A stretch of 64,000 nt of DNA from Planctomycetaceae bacterium (GCA_902629495.1 CACORA010000002.1:1-64000); one strand, 5' to 3'. Counted from the first letter of the stretch, positions 18,057 through 28,004 are shown. Notes: generated from the sequence alone by a model not told the origin. A program made the numbers and translations.

Positions 18057-19327
18057 ACGAATAACTCCAGAACAGGCTCTTCTCCGTCACCGACGGTCAT
18101 GGGGCGACCGGAAGGTGAGATCGCTGGTTCTTCAATGTTCATTCCAGCCGCGTGTGCAATGCTGGCATGAAAAGCTCCCACGGTGACAGCATTTTCATCG
18201 ACGTAGAATCCGTCGTTGTCACTCTTGCCATACACAAACCCCGCCTTGGTGCCTCCACCTGCAAGAACAGTTGAAAAGCACACTGGATGATGACTCCGAC
18301 CATCACCATCAAAACCTGGCTTACGACCAAATTCTGTTGCGACAACAACCAGCGTTGAGTCGAGCATCCCGCGTTGTTCAAGATCGGTGATAAGAGTTGT
18401 GAATGCCTGATCAAAGACCGGTGCGATCTCGCTCATTTCATCAGCAAGTGCTTTATGGTGATCCCACCCGTCGTGCTTGACTTCGACAAAGCGGACACCA
18501 GAATCAACCAGCCGGCGAGCGAGTAGGCACCCTTGGCCGAATGCGTTGTTGCCATAGGCTTCCCGCTGTTCCTGGGACTCACCCGATAGGTCGAAAGCTT
18601 GCAATTCCTGGCTCTTCATCAACGCGAGGGCATCGTCATAGAACCCGTTGTATGCATTGACGCTTTTGTCATTGAACGTTTTCCGAAAATCAGCATCGAG
18701 TCCGTTTAGTAAGGCGAGCCGCTTTTTTGACTCAGAATTGCTTCCGATTGATTTGACGTCACTAATGCCTTGAGTAGGATCTCCGATTGCGAGAGGTGCA
18801 TAGCTCGATGGGAAGAATCCATTGGCTTGGTCTGAACGGCGGTTGATGCACACACTCGAAGGCAACGTTTTGCTGCTCCGCCCGAGATAGTGAGAACCCC
18901 AGGCCCCGAGGTTCGGGTGAAGGATTGTGCCACGTTTTTCAAAGGCAGTCCGCATGAAGTATTGCGCTGGTGCGTGGACACCGATCTTTGCCTCCATCGA
19001 GCGAATCAGGCAGACACGATCTGCCACCGTTGCAAACTGTGGAAAGAAATCAGTGATTTGGAAATCAGCTGAAGTGCTAATAGTTTTTGCAGGACCTTTT
19101 GATTTTCCTTCTTTGGGGTCAAACGAGTCGATATGACTCAAGCCACCACTCAGCATCAACCAGATCACGCGCTTTGCTTTACCGAAGGCAGTTGATTTTT
19201 GATCGACTGAGCCTGAGGCAGCCACCGGCGCCGCTTGAAGGACACTCAAGCCGAATGACGTCGCGGCACAGCGTTCTACAAATTTACGGCGAGTGAAAGT
19301 GTCCAAGGAATTCAGTAGTTGCTTCAT
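18053..19327 (-). CDS. Tat-exported DUF1501 protein (second copy)
   Basis: 424 residues with a twin-arginine leader (FTRRKF, hydrophobic stretch to about residue 37). DUF1501 marks include MLSGGLSHIDSFDPK near residue 57, a VKHDGWDHH motif near residue 283 and ATEFGRKPGFDGDGRSHH near residue 335, the conserved metal-site-like region. The protein is the middle gene of the run DUF1549/DUF1553 - DUF1501 - EF-hand; it starts 50 bases after the DUF1549 stop and its end overlaps the EF-hand start. Function unknown; the family is proposed to be exported together with its haem-containing partner. Confidence 0.93.
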   Translation of the reverse strand: MKQLLNSLDTFTRRKFVERCAATSFGLSVLQAAPVAASGSVDQKSTAFGKAKRVIWLMLSGGLSHIDSFDPKEGKSKGPAKTISTSADFQITDFFPQFATVADRVCLIRSMEAKIGVHAPAQYFMRTAFEKRGTILHPNLGAWGSHYLGRSSKTLPSSVCINRRSDQANGFFPSSYAPLAIGDPTQGISDVKSIGSNSESKKRLALLNGLDADFRKTFNDKSVNAYNGFYDDALALMKSQELQAFDLSGESQEQREAYGNNAFGQGCLLARRLVDSGVRFVEVKHDGWDHHKALADEMSEIAPVFDQAFTTLITDLEQRGMLDSTLVVVATEFGRKPGFDGDGRSHHPVCFSTVLAGGGTKAGFVYGKSDNDGFYVDENAVTVGAFHASIAHAAGMNIEEPAISPSGRPMTVGDGEEPVLELFV

Positions 19328-19377
19328 TGTGCATTCAATCGTTAAACAATTCGTTGGTGAATGAGAGTCAGGAAAAA

Positions 19378-21336
19378 TTATTGAATGAATATAAACTCGC
19401 GTGAGTTCAAAAGAGCCCAGACGACGTCACCGAAATCGAGCCCTTGATCAAGTGCGGTGAGACACTGTTGCATGTCTTGTTTACGTGGAGGACGTGAAAG
19501 CATTGCGTGGTAAATAGCGGTGATCTGCAGAGCCTGTATGCCTTTGGCTGGAGTGGTCTGTGTACCGCCAGCCTGCATGGATTGCATAGTTTTTCGTTTT
19601 GCTCTGTTTTCTTTTCTGTCAGTCTTGTTTTTGGCTGTCTTATTTTTGGCTGCCTCGGTGTCCGACACTTTGCTCATCAGGCTTTTTGTGACCTCACCAT
19701 TCATCATTGCCAACGATTCTGTGATCCCACCTTCAGTTGATCCGTCATCAGCGACTGCACGAGCGGACTGACCTGCAACTCGTAGAAAGTGCGTAGGCGG
19801 CATTGGTTGCGGTAATTCTGACGCTCGCAGCCAGGCGTCTTCACCACGTAGCTTAACTTTCCTTCCTGTGCTTGACCCCATGAACAGACCTCGTCCGCCT
19901 TCTCCATGAGAAGCTTTTTCAGTCTGTTGCTCTGTCAGCAGTGTTGATGCAAATTCAAAAATCTTCTCCCGATCTTTTGCAATGCCCTTTCGATCGTTCT
20001 CAAATTCAAATGGAAACACAAGGCGTTCGATCATTGGAGCATGATCAGTTTTGATTTGGTCAATTTCCGGTCCTCGTAAAAGGAGGACAATGGAGTCCCA
20101 TATTTGTTCAGCGGTCATCCGACGTAATAATGGGCCAGGAAATCGAAAACGCTCACCCTCAGGTGGTGTGACGCTGGCTGTCCGTTGATAGGTCTTCGTA
20201 TTGAGTACAACACGTTGGAATTCGCGGAGGTCAAAGTCGACATCCCGCATGATCTGAGCAAGAAATTGGAGCAACTCGGGATTTGTAGCGTCTTCGAGAG
20301 TATCAAGGTTTGTGACTGGTTCCATCACAGCGACACCAAAAAATTTCTTCCATATACGATTCGCGATCGCCTCGGCAAACCGTGGGTTCTTCGGTGATGT
20401 CAGCCAGACGGCGAAGAGATTTCTCATATGGCGAGGATCATGAGTCGTTACATTTGCTCTTCGGACACCCTCCCACGTAATAAACTTTGGAACGACCTCC
20501 TCGCCGGGCTTGGCGTCGTCATACGCGTAGTCTTCAGGGAACACGGTTGAGCGAGTACTGTCGAAGACAACGCGCTCCATGTTCGGCTGAAGCAACGTAA
20601 CAAGATTTGCTTTTGAGAAACGTTCATCGCGGAGTGCTAAGGCTGGCTTACGAGTGTCGACGCGATCAAAGGCCGTTGAGCCAAAGAACGATGCCATTTC
20701 GTAGAAGTCACGCTGCGTCCAATCGGCAAATGGATGGTCGTGGCATTGGGCACAGGCAACGTTGGCCCCGAGAAACGTGGTGAGCGTGTTGGAAAGACTG
20801 TCGAGCGGCATGCTGGCATCGCGTAAGAGGTACGCGGTCGCCCCATTCTCTCCGAGCCGACCCTCTGCAGTGATCAGGTCGTAGACCAATTCATCCCACG
20901 ATCGATTCTCCTGAAGCTGTGACTTGAGCCATGTATGAAAGGTGTAGGTCTTTCCGATTCTGTAATAGTCGTCCTTGACACGAAGCATGTCTCCAAGCCA
21001 GTTGAACATATGAGAGACATGTCCTGGAGACGCCAGCAGATCATCGATGAGTCGTGATCGTCGATCCTGCCTCGTATCACGCATAAAAGCATCAACTTCT
21101 TCGACGGTCGGTATCCGGCCAATGAGATCAAGGTGTATCCGTCGAACAAATTCATTGTCAGCCACAGGTCCATTTGGCTTGGTGCCATGTGTTTGAAGGT
21201 CCTGATGAATAAGTGCATCAATGTGCGCAATGGCATCAGCATCAGTAGCCAATCGATCTCCCGCATGTACAAAGGCACATAAGGAAAGGACGGAGTAGCA
21301 TGTTGCCAGAGCAACAGTGTTCAGGAATTTTCGCAT
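19378..21336 (-). CDS. DUF1549/DUF1553 cytochrome-like protein
   Basis: 652 residues from ATG 21336, giving the signal peptide MRKFLNTVALATCY...; an ATG at 21369 would add 11 residues. DUF1549 occupies about residues 35-245 and contains a CxxCH haem-attachment motif (CAQCHDHPF, near residue 195), so it is probably a c-type cytochrome. DUF1553 follows from about residue 300 to the end. Residues near 590-615 are a Lys/Arg-rich, low-complexity insertion (NKTAKNKTDRKENRAKR). First gene of the DUF1549 - DUF1501 - EF-hand operon. Such proteins have no assigned reaction; they are a hallmark of planctomycetes. Confidence 0.92.
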   Translation of the reverse strand: MRKFLNTVALATCYSVLSLCAFVHAGDRLATDADAIAHIDALIHQDLQTHGTKPNGPVADNEFVRRIHLDLIGRIPTVEEVDAFMRDTRQDRRSRLIDDLLASPGHVSHMFNWLGDMLRVKDDYYRIGKTYTFHTWLKSQLQENRSWDELVYDLITAEGRLGENGATAYLLRDASMPLDSLSNTLTTFLGANVACAQCHDHPFADWTQRDFYEMASFFGSTAFDRVDTRKPALALRDERFSKANLVTLLQPNMERVVFDSTRSTVFPEDYAYDDAKPGEEVVPKFITWEGVRRANVTTHDPRHMRNLFAVWLTSPKNPRFAEAIANRIWKKFFGVAVMEPVTNLDTLEDATNPELLQFLAQIMRDVDFDLREFQRVVLNTKTYQRTASVTPPEGERFRFPGPLLRRMTAEQIWDSIVLLLRGPEIDQIKTDHAPMIERLVFPFEFENDRKGIAKDREKIFEFASTLLTEQQTEKASHGEGGRGLFMGSSTGRKVKLRGEDAWLRASELPQPMPPTHFLRVAGQSARAVADDGSTEGGITESLAMMNGEVTKSLMSKVSDTEAAKNKTAKNKTDRKENRAKRKTMQSMQAGGTQTTPAKGIQALQITAIYHAMLSRPPRKQDMQQCLTALDQGLDFGDVVWALLNSREFIFIQ

Positions 21337-21610
21337 GACAGAGGTATGACAGATGGGCGATGTGTTCATTGATTATACACCGAAAAAACTTTCTCGTTTT
21401 TAACGTGCTGGCATCCATTAAGTTACGTGAAGAGTGGGATACATCGGTTTTTTCTCGATGCAGGCATGGTCAACCATGGCCGCACGTCTTATTAAAGATA
21501 CGTCGTGAATGGTGCTTTGAATACTGTAAGTGAGAAAGTTGTGATTCTTGGGAAAGGGTTGTATCTTTTGACAGTCACTCTTGAAGTACTTTCTTTCTGG
21601 CGGATATGGC

Positions 21611-22966
21611 ATGCCTTTCCTGCAACGACTGTTCGCAACGGTGGTTCTGCTGACAGTGTTTCCTGATATCAGTTTGGCAGAAAGCCCAAACTTTATCGTA
21701 ATTGTTACAGATGATCAGAGTTGGGTTGGTTCTTCTGTCGAGATGAAGCCGGGCGATGCACGGACTCGCAGTGACTTCTATCTGACACCACATATAGAGC
21801 GGATTGCACGTATGGGAATGCGATTCACTCAGGGCTATGCACCGGCTGCATCATGTTGTCCGACACGACGTGCACTCCAAACGGGACAATGCCCAGCACG
21901 GCATGAGTACAACGCAGATCGCCGAGGCTGGACGGAAACATACAGTAACCAACTTAATATCCCAAGGATGCTCAAGGAAGCGAACAAAGACTATGTGACA
22001 GCTCACTTTGGCAAATGGGATCATCGCTATGACGAGATCACGCCACACCAGCAGGGGTACGATTTTTCTGATGGCTATACCGGTAATGGAACAGGCGGAA
22101 GCAAAGGCAGCGGTGGACCGGCAGCCACATCAGATCCAAAGCGAATCAATACCATTACTGATAACGCGTTGCACTTTATCGATCGCAACCATTTCCAAAA
22201 GAAGCCTTTCTATCTTCAGATTTCTCATTACGCGGTGCACCTGGATATCTTCTATAACCAAAGCACGCTCGAAGCCTTTCGCAAACGTACTCCTGGACAG
22301 AAGCACACCATGCCAGAGTTTGCTGCGATGACGAGCGATTTAGATGCCGGGATTGGACGGATCCTGGATAAACTCGAATCACTTGAAATGCTCCAAAATA
22401 CATGGCTCATTCTCATGTCAGATAATGGTGGTCGAAACGATATTCCGAAAGCACCCGTTGCCCACGAGCATCTCAATGCACCCCTTCGTGATGGAAAGCA
22501 TTCGTTTTATGAGGGTGGCATTCGAGTTCCATTTTTTGTTATTGGACCTGGTGTCAAACCTGGTTCAGTCAGCACAGTCCCAGTCAGTGGCGTCGATATC
22601 CTCCCAACGCTTGCTGAGCTTGCAGGCTATCCCAACGCCCTACCACATACTATTGATGGTGGTTCACTGCATGACGTTGCCAGGGGCGTGGGTGATGGAA
22701 TGGTTTCACGAAGACATCCTTTTCTCGTCTTTCATCAGGGCGTGGATCGTTCTGTGGTATCAGCCATTCGTCTCGGCAATTTCAAATTGGTGAAAACCTG
22801 GGCTGAAGACCGCCTTGAACTCTTTGATCTCGATCGTGATATCAGTGAAGCCAACGATCTCTCAGAAACAATGGCATCAAAGACAGAGGAACTGCATAAG
22901 GTATTGCTTCAGTATCTCACGGATGTACGTGCAGACACGCAGCCTCGCAGGAAAAAGAAAAAGTAA
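21611..22966 (+). CDS. Secreted sulfatase with CCPTR motif and basic tail
   Basis: 451 residues from ATG 21611, which gives a good signal peptide (MPFLQRLFATVVLLTVF, ending near residue 24); a TTG at 21581 would add ten residues. Sulfatase metal pair TDDQS at 33-37. The formylglycine motif is C82-C83-P84-T85-R86, in which the usually small residue after the modified Cys82 is itself a Cys. Later marks: HFGKWDH, MSDNGG near residue 273 and the GGIRVPF loop. The C-terminus is QPRRKKKK. It is divergent from the DUF1549 operon and convergent with the pentapeptide giant. A Cys-containing motif is unusual; disulfide formation or altered maturation is possible. Confidence 0.88.
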   Translation: MPFLQRLFATVVLLTVFPDISLAESPNFIVIVTDDQSWVGSSVEMKPGDARTRSDFYLTPHIERIARMGMRFTQGYAPAASCCPTRRALQTGQCPARHEYNADRRGWTETYSNQLNIPRMLKEANKDYVTAHFGKWDHRYDEITPHQQGYDFSDGYTGNGTGGSKGSGGPAATSDPKRINTITDNALHFIDRNHFQKKPFYLQISHYAVHLDIFYNQSTLEAFRKRTPGQKHTMPEFAAMTSDLDAGIGRILDKLESLEMLQNTWLILMSDNGGRNDIPKAPVAHEHLNAPLRDGKHSFYEGGIRVPFFVIGPGVKPGSVSTVPVSGVDILPTLAELAGYPNALPHTIDGGSLHDVARGVGDGMVSRRHPFLVFHQGVDRSVVSAIRLGNFKLVKTWAEDRLELFDLDRDISEANDLSETMASKTEELHKVLLQYLTDVRADTQPRRKKKK

Positions 22967-23042
22967 TTGCACGGATGGCTGACGGCACGGAGTGCTTGCT
23001 GTATGCCGGCCAAGCAGGTGCTCATCGTTGCAGTGCAGGTGA

Positions 23043-26000
23043 TTAGCTCACCAGTTGCCACCCTGCCGCGTGTGGATCAAACCCTGGGGGGAGGATTGTT
23101 GCCAAGTTGTATTTTGCCGCACCAGTGACACCTGTTAAGGTAACGCCGGTCAGATCGGCATTTGTGAAATATGCGTTAGTTAGGTTTGCACCAGTTAGGT
23201 TTGCACCGGTTAGGTCCGCACCTGGACCAACAAGATAGCCGTTGATGAGTTTCCAGTTATGGGGTAATGCGGATGGTGTCCCTATTATTCCACCAGATTG
23301 AATTCCTGTTAGGGTTGCATTTGCTAAGTCTGCGCCGTTCAGGTCAACACCAGTGAGGATCGCATTATCGAAGTGCACTGACACTAAAGTCGCGAAACTC
23401 ATTATTGCCCCACTGAGGTCCGCATGGGTTAGGTTAGAACCTGCTGGTACAACCACGCCCGTTAGATTTGCGCTCGTCAAGTTTGCGTGAGGCCCAATGA
23501 GGTAACCATCAATGAGCTGCCAGTTTGCAGGCAGGTGCGAAGGTGTCCCTGTAATTCCACCAGATTGGACACCAGTCAGGGTGGCGTTCGACAGATCTGC
23601 ATTGTTTAGATCTGCATTATTCAGATCTGCGTTGGCAAGATCTGCGTTTGAAAGGTCCGCACCTGGACCAACAAGATAGCCGTTGATGAGTTTCCAGTTA
23701 TGGGGTAATGCGGATGGTGTCCCTATTATTCCACCAGATTGAATTCCTGTTAGGGTTGCATTTGCTAAGTCTGCGCCGTTCAGGTCAACACCAGTGAGGA
23801 TCGCATTATCGAAGTGCACTGACACTAAAGTCGCGAAACTCATTATTGCCCCACTGAGGTCCGCATGGGTTAGGTTAGAACCTGCTGGTACAACCACGCC
23901 CGTTAGATTTGCGCTCGTCAAGTTTGCGTGAGGCCCAATGAGGTAACCATCAATGAGCTGCCAGTTTGCAGGCAGGTGCGAAGGTGTCCCTGTAATTCCA
24001 CCAGATTGGACACCAGTCAGGATGGCATTGGACAGATCAACACCGTTCAAGTCCAAATTCGATAGGTCCGCATTAGTCAGATCTGCACCGGGACCAATGA
24101 GGTAACCCCCATTGAGTTGCCAATTTGCAGGAAGCATGCTAGCAGAACCATCTATTCCACCAGACTTGACACCACTTAGTTGGGTATTGGTGAAATATAC
24201 TTCACCATTGAGTTTTACGCCTGAAAGCGTTGCCGAAGTCAGATCTGCACCAAGCAATGAAACGTCGGTGAGCTCCGCGTCGGTGAGATCTGCATGAGCT
24301 AGATGCACGTACCAGAGGTGCGTGTGATCTAGGACAGCCTCGCTTAGGTTCGCATGCGTTAGGTTTGCAGACTGCAGATTCGCATGCGTTAGGTTTGCAA
24401 ATTGCAGTTGCGCGCCTTGCAAATCAGCGTATAGGAGGGGTGCACCGGTCAGGTTCGCATGCGTTCCAATAAGATATCCATCCGTAAGTTGCCAATCCGA
24501 AGGAAGTGAGGCGGGCGTTCCCGTGATGCCACCGGACTGAACTCCACTCAAGGTTGCGTTGGATAAGATCGTATTTGTCAAATTCGTATTGGACAGGTTC
24601 ATATTGGCCAGATTCACATTTGGCAGGTTTGCATTGGTCAGGTTTGCACCTGGACCGATAAGCCATCTGTCATTTTCTGCACCATGCAGTTGCCAGTCCG
24701 AAGGAAGTGCGACTGGTGTTCCAGCGATGCCGCCCGAATACACTCCAGTCAGTGTTGCATCTGTCAAATCAGCCCCTGCAAGATTTGTATTGGTAAAGTG
24801 CGCGTTGGTCAGGTTTGCGCTTGACAGAATAGCACCAGTCAGATCGGCGCCCGGACCAATGAGGTACCCGTTTGTCAGCTGCCAGTTTGTAGGGAGTGCG
24901 TAAGGCACTCCTGTGATTCCACCAGACCTGACACGAGTCAATGTAGCGTTAGACAGATCTGCGTTGTTCAGATCTACATTGCTGAGATCTGCATTTATTA
25001 GGTTTGCACTTGAACCAATGAGATACCCATTTGTTGTGAGTTGCCAGTTAGTAGGTAGGTGTAAAGGCGTTCCTGTAATGTCGCCTGATTGAACACCGGT
25101 TAGAGTTGCATTGTACAGGTCTGCGTTTGCTAGATGGACACCGTATAGCTGTGCGTTGGTCAAGTTTGCTCCGACGAGGTCCGTATTGTTCAGGTTTGAA
25201 TCGGTCAAGGACGCTCCGGTCAGGTCCGCACCCGGTCCAATGAGATATCCATCAATGAGCTGCCATTGCGCATTACCATGCGGCCCAGCGGTAGGAAGTG
25301 CATGAGGTGTTCCTGTGATTCCACCTGACTGAACTCCAAACAGGGTGGCACCTGTCAGGTCAGCCCCAGCCAGATTTGTATTGGCCAGATACGCGTTGGT
25401 CAGGTTTGCGTTTGACAGGGTCGCACTGGCCAGGTCTGCACCTGGCCCAATGAGATACCCACTTGTGAGTTGCCAATGTGCGGGAAGTGCATGAGGCGTT
25501 CCTGTAATTCCCCCCGATTGAACGCCCGTTAGAGTGGCACCGGTCAAGTCCACGCCGTTAAGGTTTGTGTTGGCCAGACTCATATTAGCTAGATGTATGC
25601 TGGTTAGGTTGGCATTGGTCAGATTTGCACCTGGACCAACGAGATACCCATTGAAGAGTTGCCAGCCTGTGGGCAGGTGCGAAGGCGTTCCTGTGATTCC
25701 ACCAGATTCGACACCAGTCAGGGTGGCGTTTGACAGATTGACTCCGTTTAGGTTCGCATGCGCAAGGTTTGCACCTGGCCCAATGAGATACCCACTCGTA
25801 AGCTGCCAGTCAGTAGGCAGGTGTGAAGGCGTCCCTGTGATTCCACCAGATTGAACGCCCGTCAGGGTAGCATTCATAAGATTGACACCGTTCAGGTTTA
25901 CATTGGCTAGGTCCGCGTTGGTCAAGTTCGCTCCGACAAGGTCGGTATTGTTCAGGTTCGAATCAGCTAGATTCGCACCTGGCCCGATAAGAAACCCATC

Positions 26001-28004
26001 TATAAGTTGCCAATGTGCAGGAAGTGCATGAGGCGTGCCTGTGATTCCACCAGATTGAACGCCAGTCAGGGTGGCGTTCGTAAGATTGACACCGTCCAGG
26101 TTTGAATTGGCCAGATTTGTGTTCGTCAAATCCATGCCAGTCAAGTCAAGCCCGCCGAGGGCTGCATTTGTCAGGTCTGCACCTGGACCGATGAGGTATC
26201 CCTGTTCTAATTTCCAACCCGTAGGGAGTGCTGCAGGCCTTTCTACGATCCCACCAGACTTAACACCTGTGAGTGTTGCATTCGTGAACCAAGTATTAGC
26301 AACGTTCGCGTGACTGAGATTTGCACCCGTCAGATTCGTATCAGTCAGGAAAACATCGCTTAAATTTGCACCGGTCAAAATGGTATGCGTTAAATCTGAA
26401 TTCGTTAATAGTACACCCTCTAGGTTCGCATTCGTTAGGTTGGCACCCGGACCGATGAGATGAAATCGCTTGATCTGCCAATCAGGAGGAAGGGCGGCCG
26501 GAACGGTAGTGAGATTGTCGGACTGAACACCCGTCAGGGTTGCATTGGACAGATCTGTATTAGTCAGAACTGTATCATACAGTTTGGCGTTGGTCAGATC
26601 TGCATGGCCCAGGTCCACATTGGTCAGGTCTGCAGAATCCAGGTTTACTTCGGGACCAAGGAAGTAGCCACTGGTGATTTGCCAATGTGCGGGAAGTGAA
26701 GCCGGCGTTCCCGTAACGCCACCAGACCGAATTCCGGATAGAGTAACGCCGTCTATTTCAGCGTTGGTAACGTTTACACCCGATAGATTCGCATTGCTAA
26801 GGTCTTCACCCGATAGCTTTGTATTTGAGAGATCTACGTTTGGACCAATAAGGAGACCTTTTCTTTGCATCCAACCTGAAGGGAGTGACGCAGGATAGCC
26901 AAGTACATTCCCTCCGCCTCCATCGGCTCTACCTGACCAAACACCGTTCAGACTGGCATTATCAAGCTTTACATCATCTATATGAGCAATATCTAGATTC
27001 GCATTTGTAAGGTTCGCACCTGTCATGTCCGAACTCTGGAGGTCGATGCTGCTCAGTTTTGCGTTACTCAAATTTGCGTGGACAAAACTACCCTGAACAA
27101 ATGTCGCATGACTCAGATCTGCATGATTGAGGTCTGCGTTATCTAAATTAGGACCTGGGTCTAAATACACACCTGGCTTGAGGTTCGGTCCGTCATAATC
27201 CAACACGTGGCCTGACGTATCGAGAATAGGATCAACAACAGTACCATCGGTTTTTACGTAGGACCCATGTGAGAATGTTACTGTCGTTGCTTCTCCAGCC
27301 CCCTCAGCACTATTAGCATGAATGGTTACAGCATAGGAGGCCGGGCTTCGCGCTTTGGCAAAGGTGTGGCTTGTCTGTGTTGATGGCACAACCGTCGTTG
27401 GGTTCTGGTGTATGCGGTAATGCGTCACCGCTGCACCACTCGTTGGTGGGTCCCATGTCACCTGCACTTCATCACCAACAATATTCATTGCTAGGTTTTC
27501 TACAGGACCAGGAACATTCACCCCTTCTGGTTCGCTTGCCTCAGAACCATCATCCCAGCCAATGATTTCAAATACTTTTTGTGATTGCCCGTCTGTCGCT
27601 TCTCGTGTCCATCGCAGTTTGTCGTTCGTCTGAATAAGACGATTGCGAAAGAATTGAAGAAGGGCTCGTGGGCTACTGGTTTGTGGCACAGCTGAAATGT
27701 TCTGCCATTGATTGGCTGAGGCATCCCACTTCTCAACCGTAGAGCCAGTGACAACACTCTTGACGATAAAACTTTTGGTGTCATGCCCAATCAGTTGTGA
27801 TTTTTCGAACTCAATTGGAGATGGTCCGAAGCCTTCGCCAATGTGAACCGTACGGGTTGGTTCAAGTTGCGGTCTGGTGAGAGTAGATGCATCCAGAGCG
27901 ATGCGTTGTTCGAGGGACTCGAGTGAGAGTTTCTTCGAAGGCTTTTTCACCGTCCGGCTCATGGCATGGATAGAACGGTTCAGTAAGCTGCCGAGAAAGC
28001 CCAT
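23043..28004 (-). CDS. Giant LEQR-motif pentapeptide-repeat protein
   Basis: 1653 residues, start ATG 28004 preceded by AGGGGT. Order: N-terminal signature LESLEQRIALDAS (28-40); residues 77-154 form the module also found at the C-terminus of the 4838-8323 protein; a fibronectin type III domain at about 166-248; then about 1380 residues of pentapeptide repeats (A-D/N-L-x-x). They fall into 18 modules, each a stretch of pentapeptides plus a conserved 25-30 residue spacer (V-x-SGGITGTP-x-x-LP-x-x-WQL-x-x-GYLIGPGANL), with a cap PPGFDPHAAGWQLVS at the end. A right-handed quadrilateral beta-helix fibre is expected, with spacers as loops or caps. Role unknown; a rigid surface scaffold or adhesin is likely. 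Confidence 0.92.
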   Translation of the reverse strand: MGFLGSLLNRSIHAMSRTVKKPSKKLSLESLEQRIALDASTLTRPQLEPTRTVHIGEGFGPSPIEFEKSQLIGHDTKSFIVKSVVTGSTVEKWDASANQWQNISAVPQTSSPRALLQFFRNRLIQTNDKLRWTREATDGQSQKVFEIIGWDDGSEASEPEGVNVPGPVENLAMNIVGDEVQVTWDPPTSGAAVTHYRIHQNPTTVVPSTQTSHTFAKARSPASYAVTIHANSAEGAGEATTVTFSHGSYVKTDGTVVDPILDTSGHVLDYDGPNLKPGVYLDPGPNLDNADLNHADLSHATFVQGSFVHANLSNAKLSSIDLQSSDMTGANLTNANLDIAHIDDVKLDNASLNGVWSGRADGGGGNVLGYPASLPSGWMQRKGLLIGPNVDLSNTKLSGEDLSNANLSGVNVTNAEIDGVTLSGIRSGGVTGTPASLPAHWQITSGYFLGPEVNLDSADLTNVDLGHADLTNAKLYDTVLTNTDLSNATLTGVQSDNLTTVPAALPPDWQIKRFHLIGPGANLTNANLEGVLLTNSDLTHTILTGANLSDVFLTDTNLTGANLSHANVANTWFTNATLTGVKSGGIVERPAALPTGWKLEQGYLIGPGADLTNAALGGLDLTGMDLTNTNLANSNLDGVNLTNATLTGVQSGGITGTPHALPAHWQLIDGFLIGPGANLADSNLNNTDLVGANLTNADLANVNLNGVNLMNATLTGVQSGGITGTPSHLPTDWQLTSGYLIGPGANLAHANLNGVNLSNATLTGVESGGITGTPSHLPTGWQLFNGYLVGPGANLTNANLTSIHLANMSLANTNLNGVDLTGATLTGVQSGGITGTPHALPAHWQLTSGYLIGPGADLASATLSNANLTNAYLANTNLAGADLTGATLFGVQSGGITGTPHALPTAGPHGNAQWQLIDGYLIGPGADLTGASLTDSNLNNTDLVGANLTNAQLYGVHLANADLYNATLTGVQSGDITGTPLHLPTNWQLTTNGYLIGSSANLINADLSNVDLNNADLSNATLTRVRSGGITGVPYALPTNWQLTNGYLIGPGADLTGAILSSANLTNAHFTNTNLAGADLTDATLTGVYSGGIAGTPVALPSDWQLHGAENDRWLIGPGANLTNANLPNVNLANMNLSNTNLTNTILSNATLSGVQSGGITGTPASLPSDWQLTDGYLIGTHANLTGAPLLYADLQGAQLQFANLTHANLQSANLTHANLSEAVLDHTHLWYVHLAHADLTDAELTDVSLLGADLTSATLSGVKLNGEVYFTNTQLSGVKSGGIDGSASMLPANWQLNGGYLIGPGADLTNADLSNLDLNGVDLSNAILTGVQSGGITGTPSHLPANWQLIDGYLIGPHANLTSANLTGVVVPAGSNLTHADLSGAIMSFATLVSVHFDNAILTGVDLNGADLANATLTGIQSGGIIGTPSALPHNWKLINGYLVGPGADLSNADLANADLNNADLNNADLSNATLTGVQSGGITGTPSHLPANWQLIDGYLIGPHANLTSANLTGVVVPAGSNLTHADLSGAIMSFATLVSVHFDNAILTGVDLNGADLANATLTGIQSGGIIGTPSALPHNWKLINGYLVGPGADLTGANLTGANLTNAYFTNADLTGVTLTGVTGAAKYNLATILPPGFDPHAAGWQLVS
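23085..27160 (-). repeat. Eighteen pentapeptide-repeat modules
   Basis: The coding sequence repeats with a period of about 50-80 codons. Each module contains the spacer ending GYLIGPGANL or a variant; 18 were counted by eye on the translated protein. Sequence identity is highest near the 3' end of the gene and drifts toward the 5' end, where spacer variants such as SGRADGGGGNVLGYP and SDNLTTVP occur. Module length varies through the number of pentapeptides. Confidence 0.9.
23212..24021 (-). repeat. Exact tandem duplication of 441-base unit
   Basis: Bases 23212-23580 (369 bases) are repeated at 23653-24021 with an offset of exactly 441 bases, or 147 codons; comparison by eye shows no difference across the 369 bases. 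The flanks differ. The unit encodes two spacer modules, one carrying GVVVPAGSNL and one carrying the variant SGGIIGTP. The reading frame is kept, so the event expanded the protein by two modules. Perfect identity implies that it is recent. Confidence 0.9.

Noticed and set aside
22993..23016. TGCTTG/CAAGCA hairpin between the convergent sulfatase and pentapeptide genes
   Set aside because: Only six pairs with a long loop and no T-run; too weak to call a terminator.
24112..26898. Many plus-strand open frames (60-114 codons) inside the pentapeptide gene
   Set aside because: They are shadows of the repetitive codons on the opposite strand; their Ala/Pro/Val-rich composition repeats with the module period.
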